Assembly (NCBI GenBank): GCA_028279065.1
Contig: JANQSY010000055.1
Location: 1-64,000, forward strand
From: Cytophagales bacterium
GTDB taxonomy: Bacteria; Bacteroidota; Bacteroidia; Cytophagales; CCMP332
Reading direction: 5' to 3'
Length of the DNA: 64,000 bases
Positions 16,155 through 24,153 of this stretch are shown here, piece by piece. Every line of letters starts with the position of its first letter. Within the stretch, counting starts at the first letter, position 1. The notes below the pieces were generated by a model that saw nothing but the letters and a program-made list of their open reading frames with translations, was not told where the DNA came from and made no database searches. The translations under genes and the position numbers were made by a program.

Positions 16155-16238
16155 TTTTGTGAATTCCTGATACGGTTTTGTGAATTCGTATCGAGGTTTT
16201 GTGAATTCGTATCGAGGTTTTGTGAATTCCTATCAAGG
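16155..16238. repeat. Four tandem 21-bp repeats, each with a GAATTC core
   Basis: Units start at 16155, 16176, 16197 and 16218 with exact 21-base spacing. Units 2 and 3 are identical (TTTTGTGAATTCGTATCG plus AGG); unit 4 differs at two bases and unit 1 in its second half. The spacing equals two turns of DNA, so proteins bound to each copy would face the same side. The array ends 72 bases before the start of the large T9SS gene (minus strand). There are no unique spacers, so it is not a CRISPR array. Confidence 0.85.
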
Positions 16239-16382
16239 TCAGAATACACTTCACTTAAAGGAAAATTCCTAATTCAAAATATTTCAGAAGCGAGAATACG
16301 ATGTCGGAAGGGGAATTAAGAAAAATAGAAAGTCTCTCAGGGGGTGGGTCATGGTTCAAAAATAGCCTGAATTATTGTTGGA

Positions 16383-16452
16383 CAGGAATTACCGCCCCCT
16401 TCCCACAGGCTTTGGCTTCAGGGCGGTGAGTGCCATAGAGGGAAGCATACAA
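16383..16452. repeat. Structured element, copy 1 (7-bp stem, 23-base loop)
   Basis: CAGGAATT leads into the stem ACCGCCC (16391-16397) / GGGCGGT (16421-16427) with a 23-base loop, then GAGT and a tail ending GAAGCATACAA (16442-16452). The same plan recurs 125 bases on with a different stem sequence. The match in loop length plus compensating stem changes points to selection on structure. Confidence 0.65.
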
Positions 16453-16507
16453 AAAAGAAGCTCGGAAGTAGTGACCCAGAAGTACAACAAGTTGACTTCA
16501 GGGCAAG

Positions 16508-16576
16508 CAGGAATTACGGATCGCAACACGCTGGGCCCTCCCTCAGATCCGTGAGTCCAAACAGAGAAGCATACAA
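16508..16576. repeat. Structured element, copy 2 (7-bp stem, 23-base loop)
   Basis: CAGGAATT, stem ACGGATC (16516-16522) / GATCCGT (16546-16552), 23-base loop, GAGT and GAAGCATACAA (16566-16576). Four of the seven stem pairs differ from copy 1, yet pairing is perfect in both. Between the copies, TTGACTTCAGGGC (16492-16504) nearly repeats 16412-16424. Copy 2 runs into the inverted repeat that flanks the tRNA. Confidence 0.65.
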
Positions 16577-16689
16577 TGCAATCAGCCCAAGGGCTTCGCC
16601 TTTGCTGTGCTTTTTTTGATCTCAACCAAAGCCAGGCTTTGTTTCGATCATAAAAAAAGCCCGGTCGGAAAACCGGGCTGATTGCATTG

Positions 16690-16691
<2 letters not shown>
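16572..16691. repeat. Inverted duplication of the tRNA-fMet 3' flank and terminator
   Basis: The 17-base word TACAATGCAATCAGCCC at 16572-16588 is repeated inverted and without mismatch at 16675-16691. Inner parts also mirror: a T-run with GATC (16609-16621) against GATC and an A-run (16646-16660), and AAAGCC/GGCTTT near the centre. The right arm begins exactly with the last two bases of the tRNA, so the whole trailer and terminator seem to have been copied in the opposite direction, with later decay of the left copy. Confidence 0.7.
16652..16679 (-). terminator. Rho-independent terminator of tRNA-fMet
   Basis: Minus-strand stem AGCCCGG/CCGGGCT with an 8-base loop and a run of seven T. It lies 11 bases beyond the tRNA 3' end and is inside the right arm of the inverted repeat. 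Confidence 0.8.
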
Positions 16692-16762
<71 letters not shown>

Positions 16763-16771
16763 ATGTGTATG

Positions 16772-16779
16772 CAAAACTA
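16772..16779 (-). promoter_or_regulatory. -7 promoter element (TAGTTTTG) of tRNA-fMet
   Basis: Exact TAnnTTTG on the minus strand with its end 9 bases before the tRNA 5' end, which leaves a leader of only a few bases. No TTG at the usual -33 distance. Confidence 0.5.
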
Positions 16780-16821
16780 AGAAAAAACTTTCGGATTTTT
16801 GCCAGCTCAACCAGTCTCCAA

Positions 16822-17697
16822 TTGAAGGAAAAAGCATTCAGATCGGGATTTGTGAACATCATAGGCAGGCCCAATGTAGGCAAGTCTACCCTGCTCAACA
16901 GGCTGGTAGGGGAAGAACTGGCTATCGCAACTCCAAAGGCGCAAACAACCCGTGATCGTATCCTGGGAATAGTCAATGGGGATGACTTCCAGGTGGTCTT
17001 CTCGGATACCCCGGGACTCATCGACCCCAGCTATGCCCTCCAGGAATGGATGATGAAGGAAGCCAAAAGCGCCCTGGAAGATGCGGATCTTCTGCTTTTC
17101 ATGATCCCCTACCCCTTCCCTTCCAAATACCCTGAGCTTGAGCTGATAAAAAAAGCCAAATGCCCCAAATACCTGGTCCTGAATAAAATGGATCTCCTAA
17201 TGAAAGATGAGGTCGAGATCCCAAAGCAACTGGAAGAATTTAGCTGGGATCATGTCATCCGAATCTCGGCACTAAAGGGATCCGGCACCAAAAAATTGAT
17301 GCAGAAGATCATAAAGGCCCTTCCCGAACATCCGGCCTACTACGACCAGGATCAGCTAACCGATAAAAATGAGCGATTCATCGTTTCAGAGAGTATCAGA
17401 AAGCAGGTTTTCGAACTCTTCAAGCAGGAGGTCCCCTATGCAGTCCAGGTCGAAACCGAATACTTTCATGACGACCCTGATATCCTCAGAATTGGAGCCG
17501 TCATTATTGTTGAAAGGGATACTCAAAAAGGCATTATCATTGGAAAAAAGGGTTCCATGCTTAAAGAGATAGGAATCAGGGCGAGAAAAGACATCGAGAA
17601 GTTCTTTGGAAAGAAGGTCTTTTTGGAAACCCATGTAAAAGTTGAAAAGGACTGGAGGAAGAAAGAGAGTTCCATGAAAAAACTTGGATTTAAATAA
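16822..17697 (+). CDS. era: GTPase Era
   Basis: The 291-residue GTPase assists 30S ribosome assembly and binds the 3' end of 16S rRNA. G motifs are GRPNVGKST (G1, residues 15-23), TT (G2), DTPG (G3) and NKMD (G4). The C-terminal KH domain shows GAVIIVERDTQKGIIIGKKGSMLKEIG. The start is TTG at 16822; a longer frame would run back through the tRNA gene in antisense and is rejected. The stop overlaps the der start by one base (TAATG), so the two are co-translated. Confidence 0.92.
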   Translation: MKEKAFRSGFVNIIGRPNVGKSTLLNRLVGEELAIATPKAQTTRDRILGIVNGDDFQVVFSDTPGLIDPSYALQEWMMKEAKSALEDADLLLFMIPYPFPSKYPELELIKKAKCPKYLVLNKMDLLMKDEVEIPKQLEEFSWDHVIRISALKGSGTKKLMQKIIKALPEHPAYYDQDQLTDKNERFIVSESIRKQVFELFKQEVPYAVQVETEYFHDDPDILRIGAVIIVERDTQKGIIIGKKGSMLKEIGIRARKDIEKFFGKKVFLETHVKVEKDWRKKESSMKKLGFK

Positions 17698-19001
17698 TGG
17701 CAGGACTGGTTTGCATAGTGGGAAGGCCCAATGTGGGCAAGTCTACCTTCTTCAACCGGATGGTTGGGCGAAAGGAAGCCATCATCGACAACCAGAGCGG
17801 GGTAACCAGGGACAATAAATATGGAACCGTAGAGTGGAAGGACCAAAGCTTTACCCTCATGGACACCGGAGGGATCGTTCAGGGGTCGGATGATGTCTTT
17901 GAGGAAGCAATTCGAAAGCAGGTGTTCCAGGGTTTGGAAAGAGCAGACCTTTTATTGTTTATGGTCGATCTTCAGACGGGATTGACGGGACTTGATCAGG
18001 AGGTGGCTGATCTGGTAAGGAAAACACAGAAGCCTACGTTTTTGATCATTAACAAATCCGATACACCAGATAAGGTGCATTTTGGAGGAGAGTTCCATGG
18101 GCTTGGATTTAAAGAAATATTCAATATTTCCTCTGAAACAGGAACAGGAACAGGGGACCTATTGGATGCGATCACCGATAACATCCCAAGGGAAGAGGAA
18201 AGGGAGGAGAAAGGTTTGCCCAAAATTGCCATAGTAGGCAGACCAAACGTGGGGAAATCATCCATGACGAACATGCTGCTCGGATACGAAAGGAGCATAG
18301 TAACGCCAAAAGCCGGAACCACCAGGGATCCGGTCAACGCAATAATGAAAGGCTTCGGACAGGAATTTGAGCTGTTGGACACCGCAGGCCTCAGGAAAAA
18401 AGCAAAGGTCCGGGATGATCTGGAATTCTACTCAGTTCTCAGAGCTGTTAGAGCAATAGAAGATGCGGATGTATGTGTATTGATGCTGGATGCCCAGCAA
18501 GGGCTTGAAAGCCAGGATATGAATATCCTACACCTGGCCATTCAAAGAAAAAAGGGAGTACTCATCCTTGTCAACAAATGGGATCTGGTAGAAAAAGATA
18601 AGGACACCTCCAAAGAGTATGAAAAAGCAATAAGGGCCAGGTTAGGCGCAATCCAGTACATCCCCATCCTTTTTATTTCAGTCCATGAAAAACAAAGGGT
18701 GCACAAGGCCCTGGAGATCATTCAAAAGATCTATGAAGAAAGGAAGAAGAGGGTTTCCACTTCAAAACTCAATGACCTCTTGTTAAAGAAGATCAATGAA
18801 AGACCTCCAGGGATGGAAAGGGGTAAGCAGATCAAGATAAAATATGTCACTCAACTGCCTACAAATACTCCCACATTTGCCTTTTTCTGCAATTTCCCCA
18901 AAGCACTAAAATCGAGTTATAAGAGGTTCCTGGAAAATCAGCTAAGAAAAGGCTTTGATTTCCAGGGCGTTCCGATAACCTTGGTTTTTCGTAAAAAATA
19001 A
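17697..19001 (+). CDS. der: Ribosome-biogenesis GTPase Der (EngA)
   Basis: The 434-residue protein has two GTPase domains in tandem, the hallmark of Der, which is needed for 50S assembly. Domain 1 has GRPNVGKST (residues 8-16), DTGG and NKSD; domain 2 (from about 175) has GRPNVGKSS, DTAGLRKKAKV and NKWD. A C-terminal KH-like domain ends VPITLVFRKK. Length is as expected. Forms an operon with era. Confidence 0.95.
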   Translation: MAGLVCIVGRPNVGKSTFFNRMVGRKEAIIDNQSGVTRDNKYGTVEWKDQSFTLMDTGGIVQGSDDVFEEAIRKQVFQGLERADLLLFMVDLQTGLTGLDQEVADLVRKTQKPTFLIINKSDTPDKVHFGGEFHGLGFKEIFNISSETGTGTGDLLDAITDNIPREEEREEKGLPKIAIVGRPNVGKSSMTNMLLGYERSIVTPKAGTTRDPVNAIMKGFGQEFELLDTAGLRKKAKVRDDLEFYSVLRAVRAIEDADVCVLMLDAQQGLESQDMNILHLAIQRKKGVLILVNKWDLVEKDKDTSKEYEKAIRARLGAIQYIPILFISVHEKQRVHKALEIIQKIYEERKKRVSTSKLNDLLLKKINERPPGMERGKQIKIKYVTQLPTNTPTFAFFCNFPKALKSSYKRFLENQLRKGFDFQGVPITLVFRKK

Positions 19002-19032
19002 GCCAAAAAATAGGTTTGAATTGCTCATTAAT

Positions 19033-19040
19033 TATCTTTG
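19033..19040 (+). promoter_or_regulatory. -7 promoter element (TATCTTTG) for the acidic lipoprotein gene
   Basis: Exact TAnnTTTG, 22 bases before the ATG. A TTTG is present at 19015-19018, but the 14-base spacing is shorter than the usual range. Confidence 0.4.
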
Positions 19041-19062
19041 ATATACTAAAAAGGAAAAAACC

Positions 19063-19401
19063 ATGAGAAAATTACCGTTTTATTTTATTGCTCTTGCCAT
19101 GATGTTTTTCGTGGCTTGTGGCGGAGGAGATGGAGCAGCATCGGAAGGTGATGTCCAGGAAGAAGAGGTGATGGAGGAAGCCGAGGAAATGGAGGAGATG
19201 GAGGAGGCAGAGGAGATGGAAGATATGGATGAGGACATGGAGGAGGCAGAGGAGATAGATGAAGAAGCAGAGGAAGCAGATGTTAAGTCCATGAAGAAAG
19301 GCGGCGATGAGGAAGGTGGAGAAGCAGCTGCTCCAAAAGCAAAGACTTCAAAAGATGCTGAAAAAGCCGAAAAAGAAGACGCAAAGGAAGCTGACGGCTG
19401 A
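19063..19401 (+). CDS. Highly acidic low-complexity lipoprotein
   Basis: The 112-residue protein has a lipoprotein signal (FFVACGGG, Cys19). Residues 30-75 are built from short units of Glu with Met or Ala (EEMEEAEEME pattern), then a Lys/Glu/Ala-rich end. No fold or family is recognised and the sequence is probably disordered or a single charged helix at the envelope. Its own -7 box and terminator support expression. The serine-rich reading on the opposite strand is a shadow of this repeat. Confidence 0.6.
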   Translation: MRKLPFYFIALAMMFFVACGGGDGAASEGDVQEEEVMEEAEEMEEMEEAEEMEDMDEDMEEAEEIDEEAEEADVKSMKKGGDEEGGEAAAPKAKTSKDAEKAEKEDAKEADG

Positions 19402-19421
19402 TCCTCAGAATTGAAAAATAG

Positions 19422-19455
19422 AACCGCACTCTCGTTTTGAGATTGCGGTTTTTTT
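19422..19455 (+). terminator. Rho-independent terminator abutting the SprT-like start codon
   Basis: Stem AACCGCA...TGCGGTT with an inner TCTC/GAGA pairing, then seven T that end at the base before the ATG at 19456. Confidence 0.8.
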
Positions 19456-20049
19456 ATGTCAAAAAAACAAATCAAAGAGATCCTCCCACCAGATCTAAGG
19501 GCTCATTTCAGAGCTCAATGGGAGGCCCATCCATTTACTCTGAAGCTTAGGAAACCACGGAAGACCAAGCTGGGAGATTTTCGCCATGATCCCGCAACAG
19601 GGGAATATCAAATAACCCTTAATCAGGATATGCCTCCTCCACTGTTCTGTCTTACTTATCTACATGAATATGCTCACTTGCTGGTCCAGGTAAAATATGG
19701 AAGGACGGTAGATCCTCATGGCAAAGAGTGGAAAAAGGAATTCGCAAAACTGATCTCCGAGGTCAAAGCTCATGATCTATTCAGTCCGGCACAAAAGAAA
19801 GCCCTGGAAAAGATCCAATTCAACCCGCCTGCTTCCCTTTCATCCAAGGTTGCACTTTATAAGACCTTTCTTCCTCCCCTGGGGGAAAATGAGATCCTTG
19901 TCGGATCGGTCAAAGAGGGTGCTGAATTCAACTTTGAAGCCAGGAGTTTCAAATTATTGAAGAGGATAAGGACAAGAGCTCTTTGCAAAGAGATCAATAC
20001 CGGAAAAAGATACTATTTCCCCTATTCAATGAGGGTGGTCCTGGCTTAA
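19456..20049 (+). CDS. SprT-like domain metalloprotein
   Basis: The 197-residue protein carries a zinc-peptidase motif HEYAH (about residues 75-79) after YLxxYLHEYAHLL, and PHGKEWKKEF, where SprT proteins have the third ligand region. A basic C-terminal part lacks the four-cysteine zinc ribbon of full-length SprT. A role as intracellular protease or DNA-associated zinc protein is possible but unproven. The ATG directly follows the T-run of the preceding terminator, so a leaderless or very short transcript is likely. Its end overlaps the convergent gene by 24 bases. Confidence 0.75.
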   Translation: MSKKQIKEILPPDLRAHFRAQWEAHPFTLKLRKPRKTKLGDFRHDPATGEYQITLNQDMPPPLFCLTYLHEYAHLLVQVKYGRTVDPHGKEWKKEFAKLISEVKAHDLFSPAQKKALEKIQFNPPASLSSKVALYKTFLPPLGENEILVGSVKEGAEFNFEARSFKLLKRIRTRALCKEINTGKRYYFPYSMRVVLA

Positions 20050-20610
20050 TGCCTTTTTCAGCCTGTTTTGAATGATCCCGAAAAGGCCTATGGGAGAAAG
20101 GGTTCTCCAGGCATCCACATTCCATGGTTCGCCAAACAGCATATGAGCATCCAGCCCATATTTGCTCCATTCCTTCGCCACAAACTCCCTGAAATTGATC
20201 GCCACGATCCAGCCTTCAGGGCCTATGTCTTCCCTCCATTCCTCATAGTAGCAATCATCAGAGCCATGGAAGTTAAACACATAATCCCCTACCAAAATGA
20301 ATTTGTGAATACCTCTGCGGATCAGTGGGTCTATCACATTTCGCTTCAGGTACATGATGTCATTGTGCAAAGCATCATTCCACTCACCGATGAACTGCAG
20401 GATAGCAAACCCGTCATCATCATCCACGCAGAGCAATTTTAGGTACGTGGTTTCTGAGCCCATATAATCCCAGGCAGGATCTATGTAGTAACCGTAAATG
20501 TTGTCCGTATAGAGATCGTAATTATATTCCTTGCCGAAAAAGGGTGAATCCGGATCAAGAGACGGATCATAGACCGAAAGCCATCGATGATGTGGGGTCA
20601 GTTCATGCAT
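20026..20610 (-). CDS. Conserved protein of unknown function
   Basis: The 194-residue soluble protein has no signal peptide. It is rich in Asp, Tyr and Trp (YDPSLDPDSPFFGKEYNYD, DCYYEEWREDIGPEGW) with a hydrophobic core strand (KFILVGDYVFNF). I do not recognise a named family, though it looks like a globular enzyme or immunity-like fold. It is the last gene of a nine-gene minus-strand operon and overlaps murQ by 8 bases. Confidence 0.6.
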   Translation of the reverse strand: MHELTPHHRWLSVYDPSLDPDSPFFGKEYNYDLYTDNIYGYYIDPAWDYMGSETTYLKLLCVDDDDGFAILQFIGEWNDALHNDIMYLKRNVIDPLIRRGIHKFILVGDYVFNFHGSDDCYYEEWREDIGPEGWIVAINFREFVAKEWSKYGLDAHMLFGEPWNVDAWRTLSPIGLFGIIQNRLKKALSQDHPH

Positions 20611-21409
20611 TGCTTCTGGAATCTAAGGCTTTTCTTACACTTCCTTCCTTTTTCAGCAATTCCCTGGCTTCGGACTCCTCCAGGTCAAGCTCCTCCATTA
20701 TGAACCTGGTGCCTCTATCCAGCAATTTGTTATTGGCTAATTGCATATCAACCATCTTGTTCCCCTTTACCCGTCCAAGCCGGATCATCACCGTGGTGGT
20801 GATCATGTTCAACACCAGCTTTTGTGCAGTCCCGGACTTCATCCTGGTACTCCCGGTAAGGTATTCCGGACCTACATTGATCTCTATGGGATGATCTGCA
20901 TGCCTGGATGCTGCCGACCCCGGATTACATGTCACCAATCCGGTTCCTATTCCATTGTCCTGAGCATCTTTTAGTCCACCTACAACATAGGGGGTCTTTC
21001 CCGATGCAGCAATCCCAACCAGATAATCCTTTTTGGAAATATCATTATCCCTAAGGTCTTTCCATGCCTGACCAGGGTCATCCTCAGCAAACTCAACCGC
21101 CTTTCTTATTGCGGAATCCCCACCAGCGATCAGGCCTATTACCAATCCGTGCTCAACGCCAAAGGTAGGCGGGCACTCTGAAGCGTCAAGTATTCCGAGC
21201 CTCCCGCTAGTGCCAGCACCGATATAGAATAGACGGCCCCCATTTTCCATTCGCTCCAGAATAGACGTCACTAGGTTTTCAATCTTGGGGAGCTTTTCCT
21301 TTACAGCCAGATGGACTTTACTGTCCTCCTGATTGATCTCTTTCAAGATCTCCCCGGTGCTTTTCTTTTCAAGCAGATCGTATCTGGATGTCGATTCGGT
21401 TATGCTCAT
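20603..21409 (-). CDS. murQ: N-acetylmuramic acid 6-phosphate etherase
   Basis: This 268-residue SIS-domain enzyme removes the lactyl ether from MurNAc-6-P, giving GlcNAc-6-P in cell-wall recycling. Signatures are RLFYIGAGTSGRLGILDASECPPTFG (residues about 59-84, read in two parts in the family profile; the Glu in ASECP is catalytic), GIAASGKTPYV and GSTRMKSGTAQKL. It is slightly shorter than the E. coli enzyme but complete. No anmK or transporter is adjacent. It shares 4 bases with coaE. Confidence 0.92.
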   Translation of the reverse strand: MSITESTSRYDLLEKKSTGEILKEINQEDSKVHLAVKEKLPKIENLVTSILERMENGGRLFYIGAGTSGRLGILDASECPPTFGVEHGLVIGLIAGGDSAIRKAVEFAEDDPGQAWKDLRDNDISKKDYLVGIAASGKTPYVVGGLKDAQDNGIGTGLVTCNPGSAASRHADHPIEINVGPEYLTGSTRMKSGTAQKLVLNMITTTVMIRLGRVKGNKMVDMQLANNKLLDRGTRFIMEELDLEESEARELLKKEGSVRKALDSRSNA

Positions 21410-22035
21410 ACAGAATTCTTTTCGGCAAGATGCTCTTTCAGGCTTTTATCAAAATTCAAAACCTCCTCCAGAATGCTTTTGGTTCCATCATTTTCGATCT
21501 GAAACTGGCAGAATTTCCTCATTTCTTCCTCCGGCATTTGCCTGGAAATAATTTTGATCACATCCTCCTCTCTCCTGAAAGTGTCCCTTCGGAGCACCCT
21601 TTTGATCCTTTCATCCCTGGGAGCAAATACCCCTATAAGCATATCCAGCTCTTTGTAGGATCCTGATTCGATCAATAATGCGGCTTCCTTGAGGAGATAG
21701 GGACTATCCGAATATGAATCCACCCAATCTTTAAAGTCACGACCCACTGCAGGATGAACTATTCCGTTCAACTTTTTTCTCTCAGCTTCATTCTCAAAAA
21801 CCAGGTTCCTGAAGAATTCTTTGTTTGCCTTCCCATCCTTAAGAGCATCTTTTCCGAAGGAACCCAGGAGTAGATCTCTCACTCCTTCATCATTATCCAT
21901 CAACCATGATGCCTGTTGATCGGCATAATAAACCGGTACCTCAAGGATCTCAAAGACTTTTGAAATGGTGGATTTCCCGGCCCCAATTCCTCCGGTGATC
22001 CCAAGAAGAAATGGCTTAGCTCGAGGCGCCTCCAT
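21406..22035 (-). CDS. coaE: Dephospho-CoA kinase
   Basis: The 209-residue kinase performs the last step of coenzyme A synthesis. The P-loop is GITGGIGAGKST (residues 12-23), followed by VYYADQQA and the CoaE motif IVHPAVGRDF. The lid region RRDTFRREEDVIKIISRQMP is typical. The start lies inside the cdaR-like gene (20-base overlap). panC and panD, earlier in the same pathway, are elsewhere in this window. Confidence 0.92.
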   Translation of the reverse strand: MEAPRAKPFLLGITGGIGAGKSTISKVFEILEVPVYYADQQASWLMDNDEGVRDLLLGSFGKDALKDGKANKEFFRNLVFENEAERKKLNGIVHPAVGRDFKDWVDSYSDSPYLLKEAALLIESGSYKELDMLIGVFAPRDERIKRVLRRDTFRREEDVIKIISRQMPEEEMRKFCQFQIENDGTKSILEEVLNFDKSLKEHLAEKNSV

Positions 22036-23011
22036 TGCCTCTGACCTTTACACTATCAGGCTGTACTTCAAAGCCGCCAACTTCCTTCGGAAGGTTTTCT
22101 ATCTCAACCTGAACTAAACTATCAAGACCAAGAACATCAAGCGAAACATACGCTCTGATGGAATCAAATTCAGCGGTTTCCTCCGCGCCTTCCAGAAAGC
22201 GAATGGAAAGACTTGCCCGTTGGGAACTCAAAGTCCATTGTTCGGGATCCCGCTTTCCTGCACTTCTGATCTCTATCCCGATAGTCCTTTCGATGATGCT
22301 CCACTTTCCTACCGGAAATGAAATATCGATCTCTTCCGGTATCACCGAAACCAGTTCGGAATGTGGAAACTGAACGGAGAAAGATGAGCTAAAATCCTTA
22401 TCAATTTCATCAATAGGTATGCTTAGAGTGTAGTGGTCCTGAAGGTTTTCCAATAAGGATTTAGGGCCCATGAAGGTCAGAGAATCAGGCATAATTACTA
22501 AGCCAGGCTCCAAATAATAGCCTTCCTTCAGGGACAGAGCTGTAGAATCAAAATAAATCGGAACTGTTTTCCTGTCAAGGAAATCAAAATTCAAGGGTGC
22601 ATCCGAGTTCAGGTAGTCAACCAATTTCAGATCCTGAAGTTTGCCTGTGATCCTCTCGGAATATTTTGGAAAGATCAGTAGCTGATTCTCCGGAAGTCCA
22701 TCCGGCTCGATCTCAAGAGGGTCTATCTTCCAGCCAAAGGTCCACCTGATCAGATCCCATCCATAACCTGAAACACGCATTGGGATCTCTTCGGGGGGCG
22801 GGTCAAGGGGAATGAAGGCGGAATCATTATAGACCACACGGATCGGCATGTTGATATTTGTCTGATAATCCTTATTGAGGGATTTCAAGCCCCAGAACAC
22901 CAGGGCTACAAAAAAACAAAGAACAAAGATCCTAAGGTTCTTGCTCTTTCCCCAGGAAACAATTGTTGACCAGGAAAGCTTTAAACCCTTGCCTTTTCCC
23001 TGACCTTTCAT
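22016..23011 (-). CDS. CdaR/YbbR-domain membrane protein
   Basis: The 331-residue protein has a short cytoplasmic part, one membrane helix (about 27-45, RIFVLCFFVALVFWGLKSL) and a periplasmic portion with YbbR-type repeats (for example INMPIRVVYND, FDFLDRKTVPIYFD). YbbR proteins regulate diadenylate cyclase CdaA in Firmicutes; no cdaA is adjacent, so the function here is unknown. Located between yajC and coaE, as in many Bacteroidota. Confidence 0.75.
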   Translation of the reverse strand: MKGQGKGKGLKLSWSTIVSWGKSKNLRIFVLCFFVALVFWGLKSLNKDYQTNINMPIRVVYNDSAFIPLDPPPEEIPMRVSGYGWDLIRWTFGWKIDPLEIEPDGLPENQLLIFPKYSERITGKLQDLKLVDYLNSDAPLNFDFLDRKTVPIYFDSTALSLKEGYYLEPGLVIMPDSLTFMGPKSLLENLQDHYTLSIPIDEIDKDFSSSFSVQFPHSELVSVIPEEIDISFPVGKWSIIERTIGIEIRSAGKRDPEQWTLSSQRASLSIRFLEGAEETAEFDSIRAYVSLDVLGLDSLVQVEIENLPKEVGGFEVQPDSVKVRGNGGASS

Positions 23012-23017
23012 TTTTCC

Positions 23018-23344
23018 TTATTTCTTTTCCTCCTGGTTCACCCTTTTGGTAGATTCAAGGGATAGGGCGCTCTTATCTATCTTGAGCTTCGTACCACGAT
23101 CCACATCCAATATGATCTCCGCATCCAGTACCTCGAAAACCTTTCCATGCACTCCTCCGACGGTAACTACCAAGTCTCCCTTCTTTATATCGTTTTGGAA
23201 ATTCTTCGCATCCTTCTGCCTTTTTTGTTGAGGACGGATCATGAAGAAATAAAATACCAGAATGATCCCGCCAAAGAATAAGAGCTGGATCATCCCGCCT
23301 CCCTGTCCTGAAGACTGGAGGATCACGAAATCAAACCAACTCAT
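23018..23344 (-). CDS. yajC: Preprotein translocase subunit YajC
   Basis: The 108-residue protein has a single helix (about 22-38) followed by the family motif FMIRPQQKRQKD and a small barrel domain (KGDLVVTVGGVHGKVFEV). It is part of the SecDF-YajC complex that aids protein export. It starts within the last 4 bases of the DUF1573 gene. Confidence 0.92.
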   Translation of the reverse strand: MSWFDFVILQSSGQGGGMIQLLFFGGIILVFYFFMIRPQQKRQKDAKNFQNDIKKGDLVVTVGGVHGKVFEVLDAEIILDVDRGTKLKIDKSALSLESTKRVNQEEKK

Positions 23345-23847
23345 GAATTCTGATCCTCCTCCTTAACAGGTGAATTGACAATGCCTTTAACAGTAAGGGT
23401 TGTTTTACTTGGCTGAGTATTGGCCATGATGGTTACAGTTTTGTTTTGATTACCGGATTTTCCTTTGGAATCAAACCTGATCTTGATCTCCCCTTCTCCA
23501 TTGGGCTCGATCGGATCCTTTGGCCAGGAAGGTACGGTACACCCACAAGAGGCCGTAGCATTGGTAATGATCAATGGTCCCTCCCCGGTATTCTTGAATG
23601 AAAACACATGCTCTACGACCTCTCCTGACTCTACATTGCCAAAGTCAAATACAGGCTTCTCAAAGGTCAGTATCGGAAGAGGTCCAACCTCAACATTGCT
23701 GCTGGCACTTGCGGGAACCTCTATCAACCTGTTGGCTGAAAGTTCCCCTTGCTCAATCTCACCTGAATTCCCTTCGCAGGACTGAAAGATCATTCCGCTA
23801 GCTAAGACCATAAGGCATAATGCCGCATTTCTAAAAAACTTAATCAT
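23341..23847 (-). CDS. DUF1573 lipoprotein
   Basis: The 168-residue protein has a lipoprotein signal (MIFQSC, Cys24) and one DUF1573 domain: FDFGNVESGEVVEHVFSF, then NTGEGPLIITNATASCGCTVP and KIRFDSKGKSGNQNKTVTI. It is a beta-sandwich of the ASPM/SPD-2/hydin class found widely in Bacteroidota periplasm; function is unknown. Overlaps both neighbours by 4 bases. Confidence 0.85.
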   Translation of the reverse strand: MIKFFRNAALCLMVLASGMIFQSCEGNSGEIEQGELSANRLIEVPASASSNVEVGPLPILTFEKPVFDFGNVESGEVVEHVFSFKNTGEGPLIITNATASCGCTVPSWPKDPIEPNGEGEIKIRFDSKGKSGNQNKTVTIMANTQPSKTTLTVKGIVNSPVKEEDQNS

Positions 23848-24149
23848 GATTTATTCTTGGATTTAATTTTATCAATAAGGGAGTCAACGTCTCCCAAAAG
23901 TTTTTCCGCTTTACTCCGTGTTTCATTTATGACCTCATCGGCCTTATCCTTGGCTTCAGAATCCATTTCTTCCGCTTCCTCAAGGTATTCACCTAAAAGG
24001 TCTATGATCTTCTCACGGTATTTATCCAGTAAAAAGGTCATTCTATCTCTAGTGTTTGACCCTTTATCCGGAGCGAATAAAATTCCCGCTGCTGCACCCA
24101 AGCCGGCACCCATCAGGAATGCAAAAAAGCTATTTCCTCTGCTAGACAT
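23844..24149 (-). CDS. YtxH-domain protein
   Basis: The 101-residue protein starts with a membrane-associated glycine-rich helix (FFAFLMGAGLGAAAGILFAPDKG, the YtxH motif) and continues as a long charged helix rich in Glu, Lys and Asp (to residue 101). Proteins of this kind are linked to envelope or general stress. ATG at 24149 is used; an earlier TTG would overlap nusB. Confidence 0.75.
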   Translation of the reverse strand: MSSRGNSFFAFLMGAGLGAAAGILFAPDKGSNTRDRMTFLLDKYREKIIDLLGEYLEEAEEMDSEAKDKADEVINETRSKAEKLLGDVDSLIDKIKSKNKS

Positions 24150-24153
24150 AATT

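Noticed and set aside
16155-16238. CRISPR array
   Set aside because: The repeats are 21 bases and directly adjacent, with no spacers and no cas genes.
16389-16625. 78-residue reading frame over the tandem hairpin elements
   Set aside because: It follows the repeat rather than a protein; the two copies do not give matching peptides, while the stems covary as nucleic acid.
19080-19475. Serine-rich protein on the minus strand
   Set aside because: Mirror of the Glu-rich repeat codons of the acidic lipoprotein gene.
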